Shown: positions 1 through 11,382, counted from the stretch's first letter. The stretch is 40,030 nucleotides of DNA from Planctomycetota bacterium (GCA_029259655.1 JAJDET010000106.1:1-40030), one strand, 5' to 3'. Numbers and translations: made by a program. Notes: a model not told the origin generated them from the sequence alone.

Positions 1-61
1 TCACGGGTTCGCGGCCAGAACACCACGAACGGCCGGCTGCGCCGGCCTCTCGGCTCCTGCC

Positions 62-134
62 GGCACTTTGCGCGCACCGGCGTCCTCGACGACCTGTTCA
101 AGGTCGACTGCGGGGCCGGCACGCGCAAAGCACC
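62..134. repeat. Imperfect inverted repeat with 19-nt arms
   Basis: The arm at 62-80 and the reverse complement of 116-134 both read GG-NN-CTTTGCGCG-NN-CCGG; the two NN pairs are CA in one arm and TG in the other. The arms are separated by 35 nt. A perfect 7-bp hairpin (GGCCGGC/GCCGGCC, loop TGC) lies just outside at 31-47. The region is downstream of the minus-strand operon that ends at 187, so it may be an RNA structure at the transcript end or a remnant of a mobile element. No reading frame in 1-186 could be recognised, and no T-tract follows either hairpin on the minus strand. Confidence 0.4.
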
Positions 135-186
135 AGCAGGATCCGACTCGAGGCGTTCTGGCTCACGACCCCGTGAGGGATGCGGG

Positions 187-705
187 CTAGGGCTCGCCGG
201 GCGGCGCCAGCGCCTCGTAACGGGCGAGCTTGGCCTCCGCATTCCCCAGCGCGCGGGCGAGCGTCATCTCGCGACGGCGCGCCTCGTGGAGGTGCCCCTC
301 CAGCTCGCTGATGCGGTTGCCGCTGCGCTCCTCGAGGCGATCGGTGTAGCGCTGGAGCGAGCGTTCCACGCGCTCGCTCGCGACGAGCTCGCCCTCGAGA
401 CGGGCGTTGCGCTGCGCGAGACGCGTCGCTTCCTCTTCACGACCTTGTTTGCGCGTAGCCTCGTTCTCGTGCAGGTGCTGGAGCTCCTCGAGCGCAACCA
501 CCGACACCACCCGGCCGGCACGAACGACGCGGCGCACGGCGATCCGCCCCTCGCGCACGGCCTGCTCCAGCTCCTCGCGCGCGAGACCGGCGGCCCAGGC
601 CGCCTCCGCCATCGTCAGGACGACGGCGGGGAACTCGCGAGTCCTCGGCTCGGCTCGAGCGGCCACGCGACCCTTGTCCCACTTCGGCGGGGCCGGGGCA
701 AGCAC
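187..705 (-). CDS. Small HTH plus coiled-coil protein, function unknown
   Basis: This 172-residue soluble protein starts with GTG directly after the TGA of the upstream membrane-protein gene (TGA at 708-706, GTG at 705-703), so it is probably translationally coupled as the last gene of the operon. Residues about 30-78 resemble an excisionase/MerR-type winged HTH (HTH_17 style): a 'LTMAEAAWAAGL' helix, a second helix, then a basic wing and 'VVALEELQHL'. Residues about 80-165 are highly charged (Glu/Arg/Leu/Ala rich) and should form a coiled coil. No signal peptide or membrane segment is seen. It could be a DNA-binding regulator or a scaffold. The HTH assignment is by pattern only and was not checked against profiles. 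Confidence 0.7.
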   Translation of the reverse strand: MLAPAPPKWDKGRVAARAEPRTREFPAVVLTMAEAAWAAGLAREELEQAVREGRIAVRRVVRAGRVVSVVALEELQHLHENEATRKQGREEEATRLAQRNARLEGELVASERVERSLQRYTDRLEERSGNRISELEGHLHEARRREMTLARALGNAEAKLARYEALAPPGEP

Positions 706-2448
706 TCAGGGTGACGCGTGGCGCGTCCGGATCGTCACCGACTCCCCCACCGGCGGCGGCGCCAGCCGCTTCCAGGCCTGGTCCTCCCAGGTGACGAGCC
801 AGACGTTCGGGTCGTCCAGGGCGAGGTCGAGCGCCACGTCGAGCGCGCGCACGAGCCCCGCCTCGTCCGTCTCGGCCACGGTGACCTCGAGGACGCCGGT
901 GCGCATCACGGTCCCGACGTCGACCCGAACGTCGTCGCGGAACGGCCCGACCACGGGCCCCAGGAATCCCACCGGGTTCTCCGGAGCGACGCGCAGGCGG
1001 AAGCTCCTCGCACCCGTCCGCTCGAAGGCGTGGTCTCCGTTGCACGTCGAAAGCCCCCAGTTGCCCTCCGGCCAGCCCTTGCCGAGCTGCAGACGGACGA
1101 GCGGCTGGTACAGGACCTCGACCGGCGACGGGACGGTGACCATCAGGACGCGCACGCCCTCCGGCCGGCCTTCGGGCACGTCCAGCGCGAGCGCGCGCGC
1201 GCGGATCGCGTGCGCGACGTGGGTCGGGAACGCGATGCGCGTGCGGACCACCTCGGGCTCCTTCGCGAGCCCGAAGAACAGGAGCAGGACGAGCACGATC
1301 CGGGGCGCGTTCCACGGGTGCAGGGGGCGCCGGCGAACGGCGCCGACGGTGTCGACGACGAACGCCGCCACGACCCAGGCGAACCCCATCGACGGAAGGA
1401 GCAAGACCCGCTGAGTCGGCAGCGCGCCCGAGATCGGGATCAGGCTCAGGAAGGAGCCCAGGAGCGCGAAACGCGTCGTCCTGTCGCGGAAGGCGCCGAC
1501 GGCCAGGACGGCGAGCACGACGATCGGGAGCGCGGAGGCGGACAGCGGAAGCTCCAGCCCGATCGGGAGGACGAGCCGGACCGCGTTCTCCGGCAGGTGC
1601 CGCCCGAGCCCGACCGCGATGAACTCCGCCGGGTCGTCGAGCGGGTCGAGGTACCACGGGGAGTTCTTCGTCCCGTAGCCCGCACCTGCGTAGAGCGCGA
1701 CCCAGGCCAGGGCGAGCAGCACGACGGGCAGGATTCCGCGCACGCGCGCGCCGAGCCCGTCGCGGGCGAGCGAGAGCTCGTAGGCGAGGAAGAAGCCGCA
1801 CAGCGCGATCGGCGCCTCGCTCGCGGCGAGGCCCGCGGCGAGCAAGACGAGCGTCCAGGCGAGCGCCGCGCGGGAGCCCTCGCTCCGCCAGCGATCGTAG
1901 GCGAGCAGCGCGAGCGGGCAGAAGACCGCGCCCACGAGCGAATAACGGCCGAAGAGCCACGCGGCGTTCCCCACGTGCTCGCTCGCGATTCCGAAGACGA
2001 GTCCCGCCAGGAGCACGGGTGCGACGCCGCGCTCGGATCGGCGCGCGAGCGTCGCGTAGAGCAAGACCGCGCCGAGGATCACGCCCGCGTACCACGCGAG
2101 ATTCATGGCGTGGAACGCCACGGGGTTCGCGCCGAAGAGCGCGTGGTCGAGGTAGTACGTGAGCGCGGCGAGCGGACGCAGGAAGCGGATGACCAGGTCC
2201 TCCCCGCGCCACCACGGCAGGTAGTCGCCCTGGATCGGCCCCATCCGGTCCGGCACCGGCTCGGCGAACGCGAACATCTCGAGCGGCCCGTCCTGCGGCA
2301 GGACGCCGTCCCCCTGGACGATGCTCAGGTGGATGTAGTCGTCGTAGTGGAAGCCCATCCCCAGCGCGGGCCAGAAGAGCCACGTGCTCAGGACGATCGC
2401 GACGAACGCGGCGAAGAGGACGCGCCCGCGGGTGAGCTCCGAAGACAT
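706..2448 (-). CDS. GT-C-like polytopic membrane protein, paralog 3 of 3
   Basis: This 580-residue protein has about ten predicted membrane segments in its first 400 residues and a soluble C-terminal domain of about 170 residues. After the first membrane helix comes 'FHYDDYIHL'. An Asp-Asp pair in the first external loop is the hallmark of GT-C glycosyltransferases (PMT/TMTC/ArnT type), which use polyprenyl-phosphate sugars at the outer face of the membrane. 'PIQGDYLPWWR' follows and is shared with both neighbours. The ATG at 2448 was chosen because it gives the N-terminus of the paralogs. An in-frame GTG at 2466 overlaps the upstream stop as GTGA and would add six residues. Family membership is inferred; the sugar donor and acceptor are unknown. 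It is the third of three tandem paralogs in transcription order. Confidence 0.8.
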   Translation of the reverse strand: MSSELTRGRVLFAAFVAIVLSTWLFWPALGMGFHYDDYIHLSIVQGDGVLPQDGPLEMFAFAEPVPDRMGPIQGDYLPWWRGEDLVIRFLRPLAALTYYLDHALFGANPVAFHAMNLAWYAGVILGAVLLYATLARRSERGVAPVLLAGLVFGIASEHVGNAAWLFGRYSLVGAVFCPLALLAYDRWRSEGSRAALAWTLVLLAAGLAASEAPIALCGFFLAYELSLARDGLGARVRGILPVVLLALAWVALYAGAGYGTKNSPWYLDPLDDPAEFIAVGLGRHLPENAVRLVLPIGLELPLSASALPIVVLAVLAVGAFRDRTTRFALLGSFLSLIPISGALPTQRVLLLPSMGFAWVVAAFVVDTVGAVRRRPLHPWNAPRIVLVLLLFFGLAKEPEVVRTRIAFPTHVAHAIRARALALDVPEGRPEGVRVLMVTVPSPVEVLYQPLVRLQLGKGWPEGNWGLSTCNGDHAFERTGARSFRLRVAPENPVGFLGPVVGPFRDDVRVDVGTVMRTGVLEVTVAETDEAGLVRALDVALDLALDDPNVWLVTWEDQAWKRLAPPPVGESVTIRTRHASP

Positions 2449-2462
2449 GGGGCGAGGAGAGC

Positions 2463-4268
2463 TCACGGGCGCGTGATCACGCTCTCTTCGAACGGGAGCT
2501 CGAGCCGCACCCACTCGCCCGCCTCCCAGGCGATGAGGTACACGTCCGGATCGTCGAGCGAGCGGTCGATCTCGACGTCGACGGCGTGGACCGCGCCCTT
2601 CTCGTCGACGTCCGCGACGGTCACGTGCAGCGCGCCGACCTGGAACTCCTGGCCGCGGCGAAACCCGAACTCGTCGCGGTAGAGCCCGAGCCCCCAGCGC
2701 TCCATCAAGCCCTTCGGGCGCTCCTCCGGCCGGATCGCGAGGCGGAAGCTCGTATCGCCGGTGCGCGTGAGCTCGTGCGTGCCGCTGCTCGAGTAGAGCC
2801 CCCACACGGCGCCGGGCCAGCCGAGGCCCTGCTGCGCGCGGAGGATGGGGAGGTACAGCGCCTCCGAGCCCTCCTTCACCGTGACGAGGATCACGCGCAT
2901 GTCGTCGGTGACCTCGTCGGGTATCGGGAGGATGAGCGCGCGCTCGAGTTGCGCCGCGTTGCGCTGCGTCTTGATGGCGAGGCGGTAGTGCGCGATCCGG
3001 ACCTCCTGGGTCAAGGCGCCGAGGATCCCGACGGCGAGCAGCAGGCGTACGGCGTTCCAGGGGCGTCTGAGCGCGGCCGGCCGCGCGAGGAAGCCGAGGG
3101 CTCCGGCGACGAAGCTCGCGAAGATCCACGCGCCACCGATCGTCGGGACGAGGAGCACACGCTGCTGCACCGGCGCGGCCGACATCGGGAGCAACGCGAG
3201 CAGCGTGCCGACCAGCGCGAACCGCATACCGCGGTCGACGAAGGCCTGCGCCGCGAACGCCGCGAAGAGGACGATCACGAGCCAGGAGGATAGCTCCAGC
3301 GGATCCTCGAACAGGGCGACGACGAAGCGCAGCCCGGGAATGTGGCGCGCCCACTCCGGCTCGGCCGCTGCGGGGAGCAGGATGTTCGTGAAGTTCTGGG
3401 GAAGGTTCCTCCCGAGCCCCTGCTGCACGAACTCGGCGGGCTGCGTGATCGGGTTGACGTACCACTCGGTGTGCTCGGTCCCGTACCCGGACGCGACGTA
3501 GAACGCGAACCACGCCGCGTAGAGCAGCACGACCGGCAGGATCCCGCGCACACGCTCGGGCCAGGAGTCGCTGGCCAGCGAGACCTCGTAGGCGAGGAAG
3601 AAGCCGAAGAAGGCGACCGGGACCTCGCTCCCGAGCAGGCCGAGCGTCAACCAGGCGAGAGACCAGGCCAGCGCCGCGCGCGACCTCGAGCTCCGCCAGC
3701 GGTGGTAGGCCAGCATCGCGAGCGGGCAGAAGAAGGTGCTCACGAGCGTGTACCGCCCTGCGAGCCAGCCGATGCTCCCCTCGTGCTCGCGCGCCGCGGC
3801 GAAGATCACACCGGCGAGCAGGACGGTCCACGGACCGCGGCCCGTCTCCCGCGCGATCAGCGCATAGAGCCAGACGCAGCCCGCGATCACGCCGGCGTAC
3901 CAGACGAGGCTCGACGCGTGGAACGCCGTGGGATTCGAGCCGAACAGCGCGTGATCGACGTGGTAGGTCGCCACTGCGAGCGGTCGGAAGAAGTGCAGCC
4001 GGAGCTCGGGGTGATGCCACCAGGGCAGGAAGTCCCCCTGGATCGGACCCAGCGGATCCGGCCCCGGCTGCGCGAAGGTGAAGAGGTTCCAGCGCCCGAG
4101 CGTTCCCAGGACGGCCTGCCCCTGAACCTTGGCCAGGTGCAGGTAGTCGTCGAGGTACAGCCCGACGTCGATCGCGCGCCAGAAGACCCAGACGCCGACG
4201 GCGACGCTGAGGAGCGTGATCGCGACGACGTGAGCGCGCCGGACGGTGACGGAGCTCTCCTTCTCCAT
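2463..4268 (-). CDS. GT-C-like polytopic membrane protein, paralog 2 of 3
   Basis: This 601-residue integral membrane protein is clearly homologous along its whole length to the genes on both sides. The first helix (about residues 10-30) leads into 'LYLDDYLHL', the Asp-Asp loop motif typical of GT-C glycosyltransferases. Then come 'PIQGDFLPWW', 'VDHALFGSNPTAFHA' and a conserved 'SEVPVAFFGFFLAYEVSLA' helix. The C-terminal 180 residues are soluble ('WGLYSSSGTHELTRTGDTSF', then 'LHVTVADVDEKG'). The ATG at 4268 lies 2 nt after the previous TGA (4273-4271). An in-frame GTG at 4274 overlaps that stop as GTGA, the same arrangement as at the next junction, so coupling is likely with either start. An O-glycosyl or lipid-linked glycosyl transfer role at the outer membrane face is inference. 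Confidence 0.82.
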   Translation of the reverse strand: MEKESSVTVRRAHVVAITLLSVAVGVWVFWRAIDVGLYLDDYLHLAKVQGQAVLGTLGRWNLFTFAQPGPDPLGPIQGDFLPWWHHPELRLHFFRPLAVATYHVDHALFGSNPTAFHASSLVWYAGVIAGCVWLYALIARETGRGPWTVLLAGVIFAAAREHEGSIGWLAGRYTLVSTFFCPLAMLAYHRWRSSRSRAALAWSLAWLTLGLLGSEVPVAFFGFFLAYEVSLASDSWPERVRGILPVVLLYAAWFAFYVASGYGTEHTEWYVNPITQPAEFVQQGLGRNLPQNFTNILLPAAAEPEWARHIPGLRFVVALFEDPLELSSWLVIVLFAAFAAQAFVDRGMRFALVGTLLALLPMSAAPVQQRVLLVPTIGGAWIFASFVAGALGFLARPAALRRPWNAVRLLLAVGILGALTQEVRIAHYRLAIKTQRNAAQLERALILPIPDEVTDDMRVILVTVKEGSEALYLPILRAQQGLGWPGAVWGLYSSSGTHELTRTGDTSFRLAIRPEERPKGLMERWGLGLYRDEFGFRRGQEFQVGALHVTVADVDEKGAVHAVDVEIDRSLDDPDVYLIAWEAGEWVRLELPFEESVITRP

Positions 4269-4270
4269 CG

Positions 4271-6088
4271 TCACCGCGCGGGCAGGGTCGGAAGAACGAT
4301 GCTCTCCCCGACGGCCGGAACCTCGAGCCGCGCCCACGCGCGATCCCGGAAGACCATCAGCCACACGTCGGGATCCCCGAGGGGTCGGTCGAGCTCGACG
4401 TCGATCCCGTAGACGGTGCCGCCCGGCCCGACGTCGGCGAGCTCGACGTGGAGCACGCCGCGCTCGAAGCGCTGGCCGACGGAGAAGTCGAAGTCGTCAC
4501 GGTAGAGCCCGGACCAGGCCTTCGGGATCATGCCCGCGGGACGTCCCTCCGGGTACAGGTCGAGTCGGAATCCGCGCTCGCTCGTGCGCGTGAACGTGTA
4601 CACACCCTCGCTCGCCGTGAGCCCCCAGATGCCGGCCGGCAGCCCCAGGCCTTCCTTCAAACGGATGAGCGGCAGGATGAGCGCCTCCTGTCCGGAGGGC
4701 GCCGTCACGAGCACGATCCGCTCGTCGCCCGTGGGCAGCTCGAGCTCCATCGTGCGCGCGTGGATGTTGTGCGCCCAGCTCGCCTTCTCCCGGACCAGGT
4801 GGCGAGCGATCCCTGGATCGCTCGCCAGGGTCGCGAGCAGGGCGGCCGCCAGGAGGACCGCGCCCGCGTTCCACGGCCGGAGCAGCGACCGCGGGCGTCG
4901 AAGCTTCGCGAGAGCCGTCGTCGCGAACGCCGCGAAGACCCAGGACATCCCGATCGTCGGGAGCAGGAGCACGCGGGCGGCCGTCGGAGACGCGGCGAGG
5001 GGAACCAGCGAGGCGAGAGTCCCGACCAGCGCGAATCGAACGGTGCGATCGACGGCGGCGTGGACGACGAAGGCGCCGAGCAACGTGTAGGTCGCTACCG
5101 CGATCATGGAGCCCGGACTCGGGAACAACGCGAGGAGCCAGGGCACGAAGTGCCCCGCGTGGCCCGCGAACCTGGGCTCGAGTGCTCCCGGCAGCGTGAG
5201 GTCGAGGACGTACAGAGGCAGGTTCTGGGTCAGCCCCTGGTCGAGGAACCGACCGAAGTGCGTGATCGGGTTGACGTACCAGTCCGAGTTCTTCGCGCCG
5301 TAGCCCGCGAGGGAGAAGAACGCGAGCCACGCGACGGCGAGCAGCGCCATCGGCAGGATCCCGCGCACGCGGTCGGGGATCCGGTCGCGCGCGAGCGATA
5401 CCTCGTAGGCGAAGTAGAAGCCCGACAGCGCAACGGGCGTCTCGTTCGAGAGGAGCCCGAGACCGAACAGAGCGAGCGCGAGCGCGAGATCCCGCCGCCG
5501 CTTCGACGTCCTCCAGCGGTGGTACGCGAGCAGCGCGAGCGGACAGAAGAAGATGCTGACGAGCGTGTTGCGTCCCGCGATCCAGGAGACGCTCCCCTCG
5601 TGCTCGCGCGCGAGAGCGAAGACGAGTCCGGCGAGCAGCACCGTCCAGATTCCGCGACCCGAGAGCTGCGCGAGCCGCGCGAAGAAGAGCACGCTCCCGA
5701 CGATGAGCCCGGCGTACAGGACGAGGTTCGTCGCGTGGAATCCGACGGGATCGTCGCCCCACAGGGCGTAATCGATCGCGTAGGTCAGACCCGACAGCGG
5801 GCGGAAGAACCGCAGGAGCAGATCCTCCGCTCCCCACCACGGCACGTAGTCGCCCTGGATCGGCCCCAGACGATCGGACCCCGGCACGACGAAGGTGAAG
5901 AGCTCGTACCAGGTCTTCCCCGGCATGACGCCCGCCCCCTCGAGGGTCGCGATGTGGACGTAGTCGTCGAGGTGGTAGCCGAGCCCCAGGGCCGGCCAGT
6001 AGAGCCAGACCCCGGCCACGGCGCAGAGAAACGCCACGACGGCGATGCGGCCGCGCGAGATCCCCCCCGTGTCCCCAGGCTCCCCCAT
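4271..6088 (-). CDS. GT-C-like polytopic membrane protein, paralog 1 of 3
   Basis: This 605-residue protein is the first gene of the operon. Residues 14-32 form the first helix, followed by 'YHLDDYVHI', the acidic pair expected for a GT-C glycosyltransferase active site, and 'PIQGDYVPWWG'. About ten hydrophobic segments run to residue 420, including 'VLLLPTIGMSWVFAAF'. The remaining 180 residues form the same soluble domain as in the two downstream paralogs. The ATG at 6088 is the best start because it puts a short polar N-terminus before the first helix; no strong Shine-Dalgarno sequence is visible. The gene faces away from clpB across 167 bp that must hold its promoter. Unlike TMTC-type proteins, no TPR repeats are present. 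Confidence 0.82.
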   Translation of the reverse strand: MGEPGDTGGISRGRIAVVAFLCAVAGVWLYWPALGLGYHLDDYVHIATLEGAGVMPGKTWYELFTFVVPGSDRLGPIQGDYVPWWGAEDLLLRFFRPLSGLTYAIDYALWGDDPVGFHATNLVLYAGLIVGSVLFFARLAQLSGRGIWTVLLAGLVFALAREHEGSVSWIAGRNTLVSIFFCPLALLAYHRWRTSKRRRDLALALALFGLGLLSNETPVALSGFYFAYEVSLARDRIPDRVRGILPMALLAVAWLAFFSLAGYGAKNSDWYVNPITHFGRFLDQGLTQNLPLYVLDLTLPGALEPRFAGHAGHFVPWLLALFPSPGSMIAVATYTLLGAFVVHAAVDRTVRFALVGTLASLVPLAASPTAARVLLLPTIGMSWVFAAFATTALAKLRRPRSLLRPWNAGAVLLAAALLATLASDPGIARHLVREKASWAHNIHARTMELELPTGDERIVLVTAPSGQEALILPLIRLKEGLGLPAGIWGLTASEGVYTFTRTSERGFRLDLYPEGRPAGMIPKAWSGLYRDDFDFSVGQRFERGVLHVELADVGPGGTVYGIDVELDRPLGDPDVWLMVFRDRAWARLEVPAVGESIVLPTLPAR

Positions 6089-6255
6089 CGAGGCGGCATT
6101 GGACCACGACGGAGAGGCGGGCCGAGGCCCTTACCTGTGCTGCCGTTTTGGCACCATCGCATGCTCATTCGGCACTCGCGGGCTATCGAATCGGCCCTCA
6201 CACCACTCTGGGGCCGGGCACGCGGCTTGCATCCCGGGGGTGGAGGCAACACCCG
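6089..6255. promoter_or_regulatory. Divergent intergenic region between the GT-C operon and clpB
   Basis: This 167-bp stretch separates two outward-facing genes, so it should contain both promoters. A good Shine-Dalgarno sequence, GGAGG at 6242-6246, sits 9 nt before the clpB ATG at 6256. A short inverted pair ATTCG/CGAAT with a 15-nt spacer is present around 6167-6191. No convincing -35/-10 pair, CIRCE element or correctly spaced sigma-54 site was found. Confidence 0.4.
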
Positions 6256-8811
<2,556 letters not shown>

Positions 8812-8833
8812 CGAGAGCTCCCTCCCTTCCCTG

Positions 8834-8880
8834 GGCCTCCGGTCCCCGCCCCCCCGCGGGGTCGGGGGCCTTCTTTCTTC
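8834..8880 (+). terminator. Intrinsic terminator of clpB
   Basis: A GC-rich hairpin begins 22 nt after the clpB stop. Outer arms GGCC (8834-8837) and GGCC (8867-8870) enclose inner arms CCCCGC/GCGGGG, and a pyrimidine tract TTCTTTCTTC follows at 8871-8880. Read on the minus strand there is no T-tract, so it probably does not stop transcripts from the converging FG-GAP array. Confidence 0.8.
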
Positions 8881-8886
8881 GTGGGC

Positions 8887-11382
8887 TCACTCGCCGATCT
8901 GGTTCAAGAACACGAATATCTCGTCGGTGCCGTCGGGCATCACGAGGTCGGGAATGCCGTCTCGATCCAGGTCGCCCGTCGCGAAATCGAACCCACCGAA
9001 CTGGTAGACGTAGGGAGTGGCGAAGGTCCCATCGCCCATGCCCGGGTGCAGCCTCAGGCTCTGCCTCGTGGCCTCCAGGGTCAGCAGATCCACCAGGCCG
9101 TCGCCGGTGACGTCACGGAACGCACCTACGCCGCCAAAGGGACCCACCAGGGGGACCACGAAGGGGGTATCGAAAGTGCCGTCTCCCATGCCGAGCAACA
9201 CGTTGGCGCCCGCGAACACGTCCGTCGCCCCGTCGTCGTTCACGTCGCCGACCGCGAGCGGACCCACGAAGTTCGTCGATCCCGTCGGGTAGCTCACGGG
9301 AGGACCGAACGCTCCCGAGCCCGTCCCCAGGAACACGACAAGGTTCTCGGGAGTGGAGTGATGCATGGCGGTGAGGTCGGGAATCGTATCGCCATCCAGG
9401 TCGGCGACTTCCACGGACGTGAAGACCTGGCCACCGACAGGAAGCGGGGCGCCGAACGTTCCGTCACCGTTGCCGAGGAGAAAGAACGGGGAAGAGATCG
9501 TGCTGTCCGTTACGAAAACGATATCCAGATGCGAATCCTCGTCAGCTCGCCTGACGCGCAGTTCGTCGACATCGTAGAAGAGGTTGACCACCAACGCCGG
9601 ACTGCCGAAGGTGCCGTCCCCCGCCCCCGGGTAAACGACAATGGTCGAGGGTCCCAAGCTCGAGACGATGTCCAGGATTCCGTCTTCGTCGACATCTCCG
9701 ATATCGAAGTAGGATCCCGACGCTCCGATGGACACTGGTGCCTCGAACGTCCCGTCTCCGTTCCCCAGGAGGACCGAGGGGCCCGCGACGACAGCGTCCT
9801 CGTCTCCGTCCGCGTCGAGGTCCGCCAGCTTCACCCTGAAGGTCGGATTGCCGGCGAAGAACCGCCCCTGAGCTCCAAAGGTTCCGTTGCCGTGGTTGTG
9901 CCAGACGCTGACACCTCTGTAGGGAGTCGCGGCGGATGCGATCAAGAGGTCCGGGTCTCCGTCCAGGTCCACGTCGTCGAACGCCAGCGAACGCGGATTG
10001 CGGGCGACATTGTGGTGGTCGATCGGTCCGAAGGAGCCGTCGCCGACGCCGCGCAGGACGCTCACCGTGGCGTCGGCCAGGTTTCCCACCACCACGTCGA
10101 GCTCTGAATCCCCGTCCACGTCGTGCACCACCAGGGTGACCGGGTTCTTCTGAACCTGGTAGAGGACCATCGCCCCGAAGGTCCCGTCTCCGTTCCCCGG
10201 CAAGATGCCCACTTGATTCGGGTTGAAACGAGCCACGGCGAGGTCGAGCTCGGTGTCACCGTCAAAGTCGGCGAGGGCCAGCGACACGGGCGCGCCGGCG
10301 ATCGGCACGATGGTCACCGGCCCGAAGGTCCCGTTTCCGTTCCCCAGAAGGATCGACACGTCGCCCGAGCCCTTGTTGACGACGGCCAGGTCCAAGTCGG
10401 AGTCTCCGTCGATGAGCGCGATCCGGACCTCATGGGGATCGTCGCCGACTGTGCGACTGGTCGCCGCTTGGAACGTCCCGTCACCGTTTCCCAGCAGGAT
10501 CGACACGTCGTCGGACATCCGGTTCACGACGACCATGTCGGAATCGGTATCGCCGTCGAGGTCCTCGATCGACACCCAGAACGGTGCGCTACCGGCGGAG
10601 TAACACACCTCCGATGCGAACGTGCCGTCACCGTTCCCCAGGAAGACGCAGACTTCAGAGGGAGTCCGCGTGGCCGCTATGTCCAGGAAGGAGTCTCCGT
10701 CCAGATACGCCACGGCCACGGAATGAGACTCCCAACCGCTGGCGATGTCCTGGTGGTCCCCGAATCTCCCGTCGGACGATCCCAGCGCGACAGAGACACC
10801 GGCGGTGCTTCCCGAGACCACGTCCGGGATCCCGTCGCCATCGAAATCGCCGGTAGCAACGGAGCGGCTGGAATCGGAGAAGCCGGCGTTGACGATCACA
10901 CGGGCGCCCGGGTACGGGGCTCTCCGGACCTCACCCACACGCATCCGCAGCGCGTTCGTCACCGCGACGCCGTTCTGCGCCCCCGGATCGAACACTCCCG
11001 CCTGGAAGATCACGAACCCTCCGCACAGGCTCGGATCGACCGCGGGGAGGACGAACTTCTTCGGCGAGCTCCCCTCGCTGTCGGTCCCGAAGAACACCGT
11101 GCTGAAGGGGGCACCGAAGTGGAAGGTCACGCCGTAGGTCGGATCGAAGAACGGCGCCTCGACCGGACTGTAGACGAGCGCCCCGCTCGAGTTCGGGAAC
11201 GCGTTCTCGATCCGGAGCGAGAACGGCCCGCCGACGACGGGTGCGCCGTCGGGCGTCGTGAGCTCGGGGCCGACGGTGCCGGCGTCGAGCCGCTTCAGCA
11301 CGACCTCCGTCCCGCAGACCTGTGCCGTGGACACGGACTGGAAGACGAGGACGAGGACGAGGGACAATGGGGTCCGAATCAT
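8887..11382 (-). CDS. Secreted FG-GAP/VCBS repeat protein, array member G (14 repeats)
   Basis: This is the last gene of the seven-gene array and the most divergent. Encoded as 831 residues, it has a signal peptide ending near 'VSTA', a mature start 'QVCGTEVVLKRLDAG', then the roughly 130-residue N-terminal domain common to the array. Fourteen FG-GAP/VCBS units follow, each an Asp-rich calcium-type loop (such as 'GDFDGDGIPD') and a 'LGNGDGTF' turn. Fourteen would suit two seven-bladed propellers. It ends 'VFLNQIGE'. The ATG at 11382 was chosen because AGGAG lies 6 nt upstream; another ATG at 11388 abuts that site too closely. It starts 16 nt after gene F stops. Its N-terminal domain is nearest to member B, with a 50-nt identical DNA run, whereas its propeller does not follow the 16-unit order of the others. 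Ligand unknown. Confidence 0.9.
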   Translation of the reverse strand: MIRTPLSLVLVLVFQSVSTAQVCGTEVVLKRLDAGTVGPELTTPDGAPVVGGPFSLRIENAFPNSSGALVYSPVEAPFFDPTYGVTFHFGAPFSTVFFGTDSEGSSPKKFVLPAVDPSLCGGFVIFQAGVFDPGAQNGVAVTNALRMRVGEVRRAPYPGARVIVNAGFSDSSRSVATGDFDGDGIPDVVSGSTAGVSVALGSSDGRFGDHQDIASGWESHSVAVAYLDGDSFLDIAATRTPSEVCVFLGNGDGTFASEVCYSAGSAPFWVSIEDLDGDTDSDMVVVNRMSDDVSILLGNGDGTFQAATSRTVGDDPHEVRIALIDGDSDLDLAVVNKGSGDVSILLGNGNGTFGPVTIVPIAGAPVSLALADFDGDTELDLAVARFNPNQVGILPGNGDGTFGAMVLYQVQKNPVTLVVHDVDGDSELDVVVGNLADATVSVLRGVGDGSFGPIDHHNVARNPRSLAFDDVDLDGDPDLLIASAATPYRGVSVWHNHGNGTFGAQGRFFAGNPTFRVKLADLDADGDEDAVVAGPSVLLGNGDGTFEAPVSIGASGSYFDIGDVDEDGILDIVSSLGPSTIVVYPGAGDGTFGSPALVVNLFYDVDELRVRRADEDSHLDIVFVTDSTISSPFFLLGNGDGTFGAPLPVGGQVFTSVEVADLDGDTIPDLTAMHHSTPENLVVFLGTGSGAFGPPVSYPTGSTNFVGPLAVGDVNDDGATDVFAGANVLLGMGDGTFDTPFVVPLVGPFGGVGAFRDVTGDGLVDLLTLEATRQSLRLHPGMGDGTFATPYVYQFGGFDFATGDLDRDGIPDLVMPDGTDEIFVFLNQIGE

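Noticed and set aside
1..186. Possible C-terminal fragment of a transposase or other gene at the left edge
   Set aside because: All three plus frames were read; none gave a recognisable motif, and the stretch is too short to judge.
702..715. CACTCAGGGTG near the end of the GT-C gene resembling the edge of the duplicated leader
   Set aside because: Only about 11 bases match and they lie at a coding end without the hairpin, so chance is the simpler explanation.
718..2682. 654-codon plus-strand frame opposite the GT-C-like genes
   Set aside because: Its translation is Arg/Glu/Asp/Gln-rich without domains; the minus strand encodes a clear membrane protein that has two homologs next to it.
6148..6167. 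TGGCAC...ATGCT resembling a sigma-54 promoter before clpB
   Set aside because: The distance between the GG and GC elements is one base longer than the strict sigma-54 spacing, and the -12 element is imperfect.
6167..6195. GGCACTC followed by GAATC, considered as a CIRCE element for clpB
   Set aside because: Only part of the left half-site matches; the right half does not match GAGTGCTAA.
6148..6255. N-terminal extension of the clpB frame
   Set aside because: The 36 extra residues do not resemble ClpB, and a good Shine-Dalgarno sequence lies directly before the ATG at 6256.
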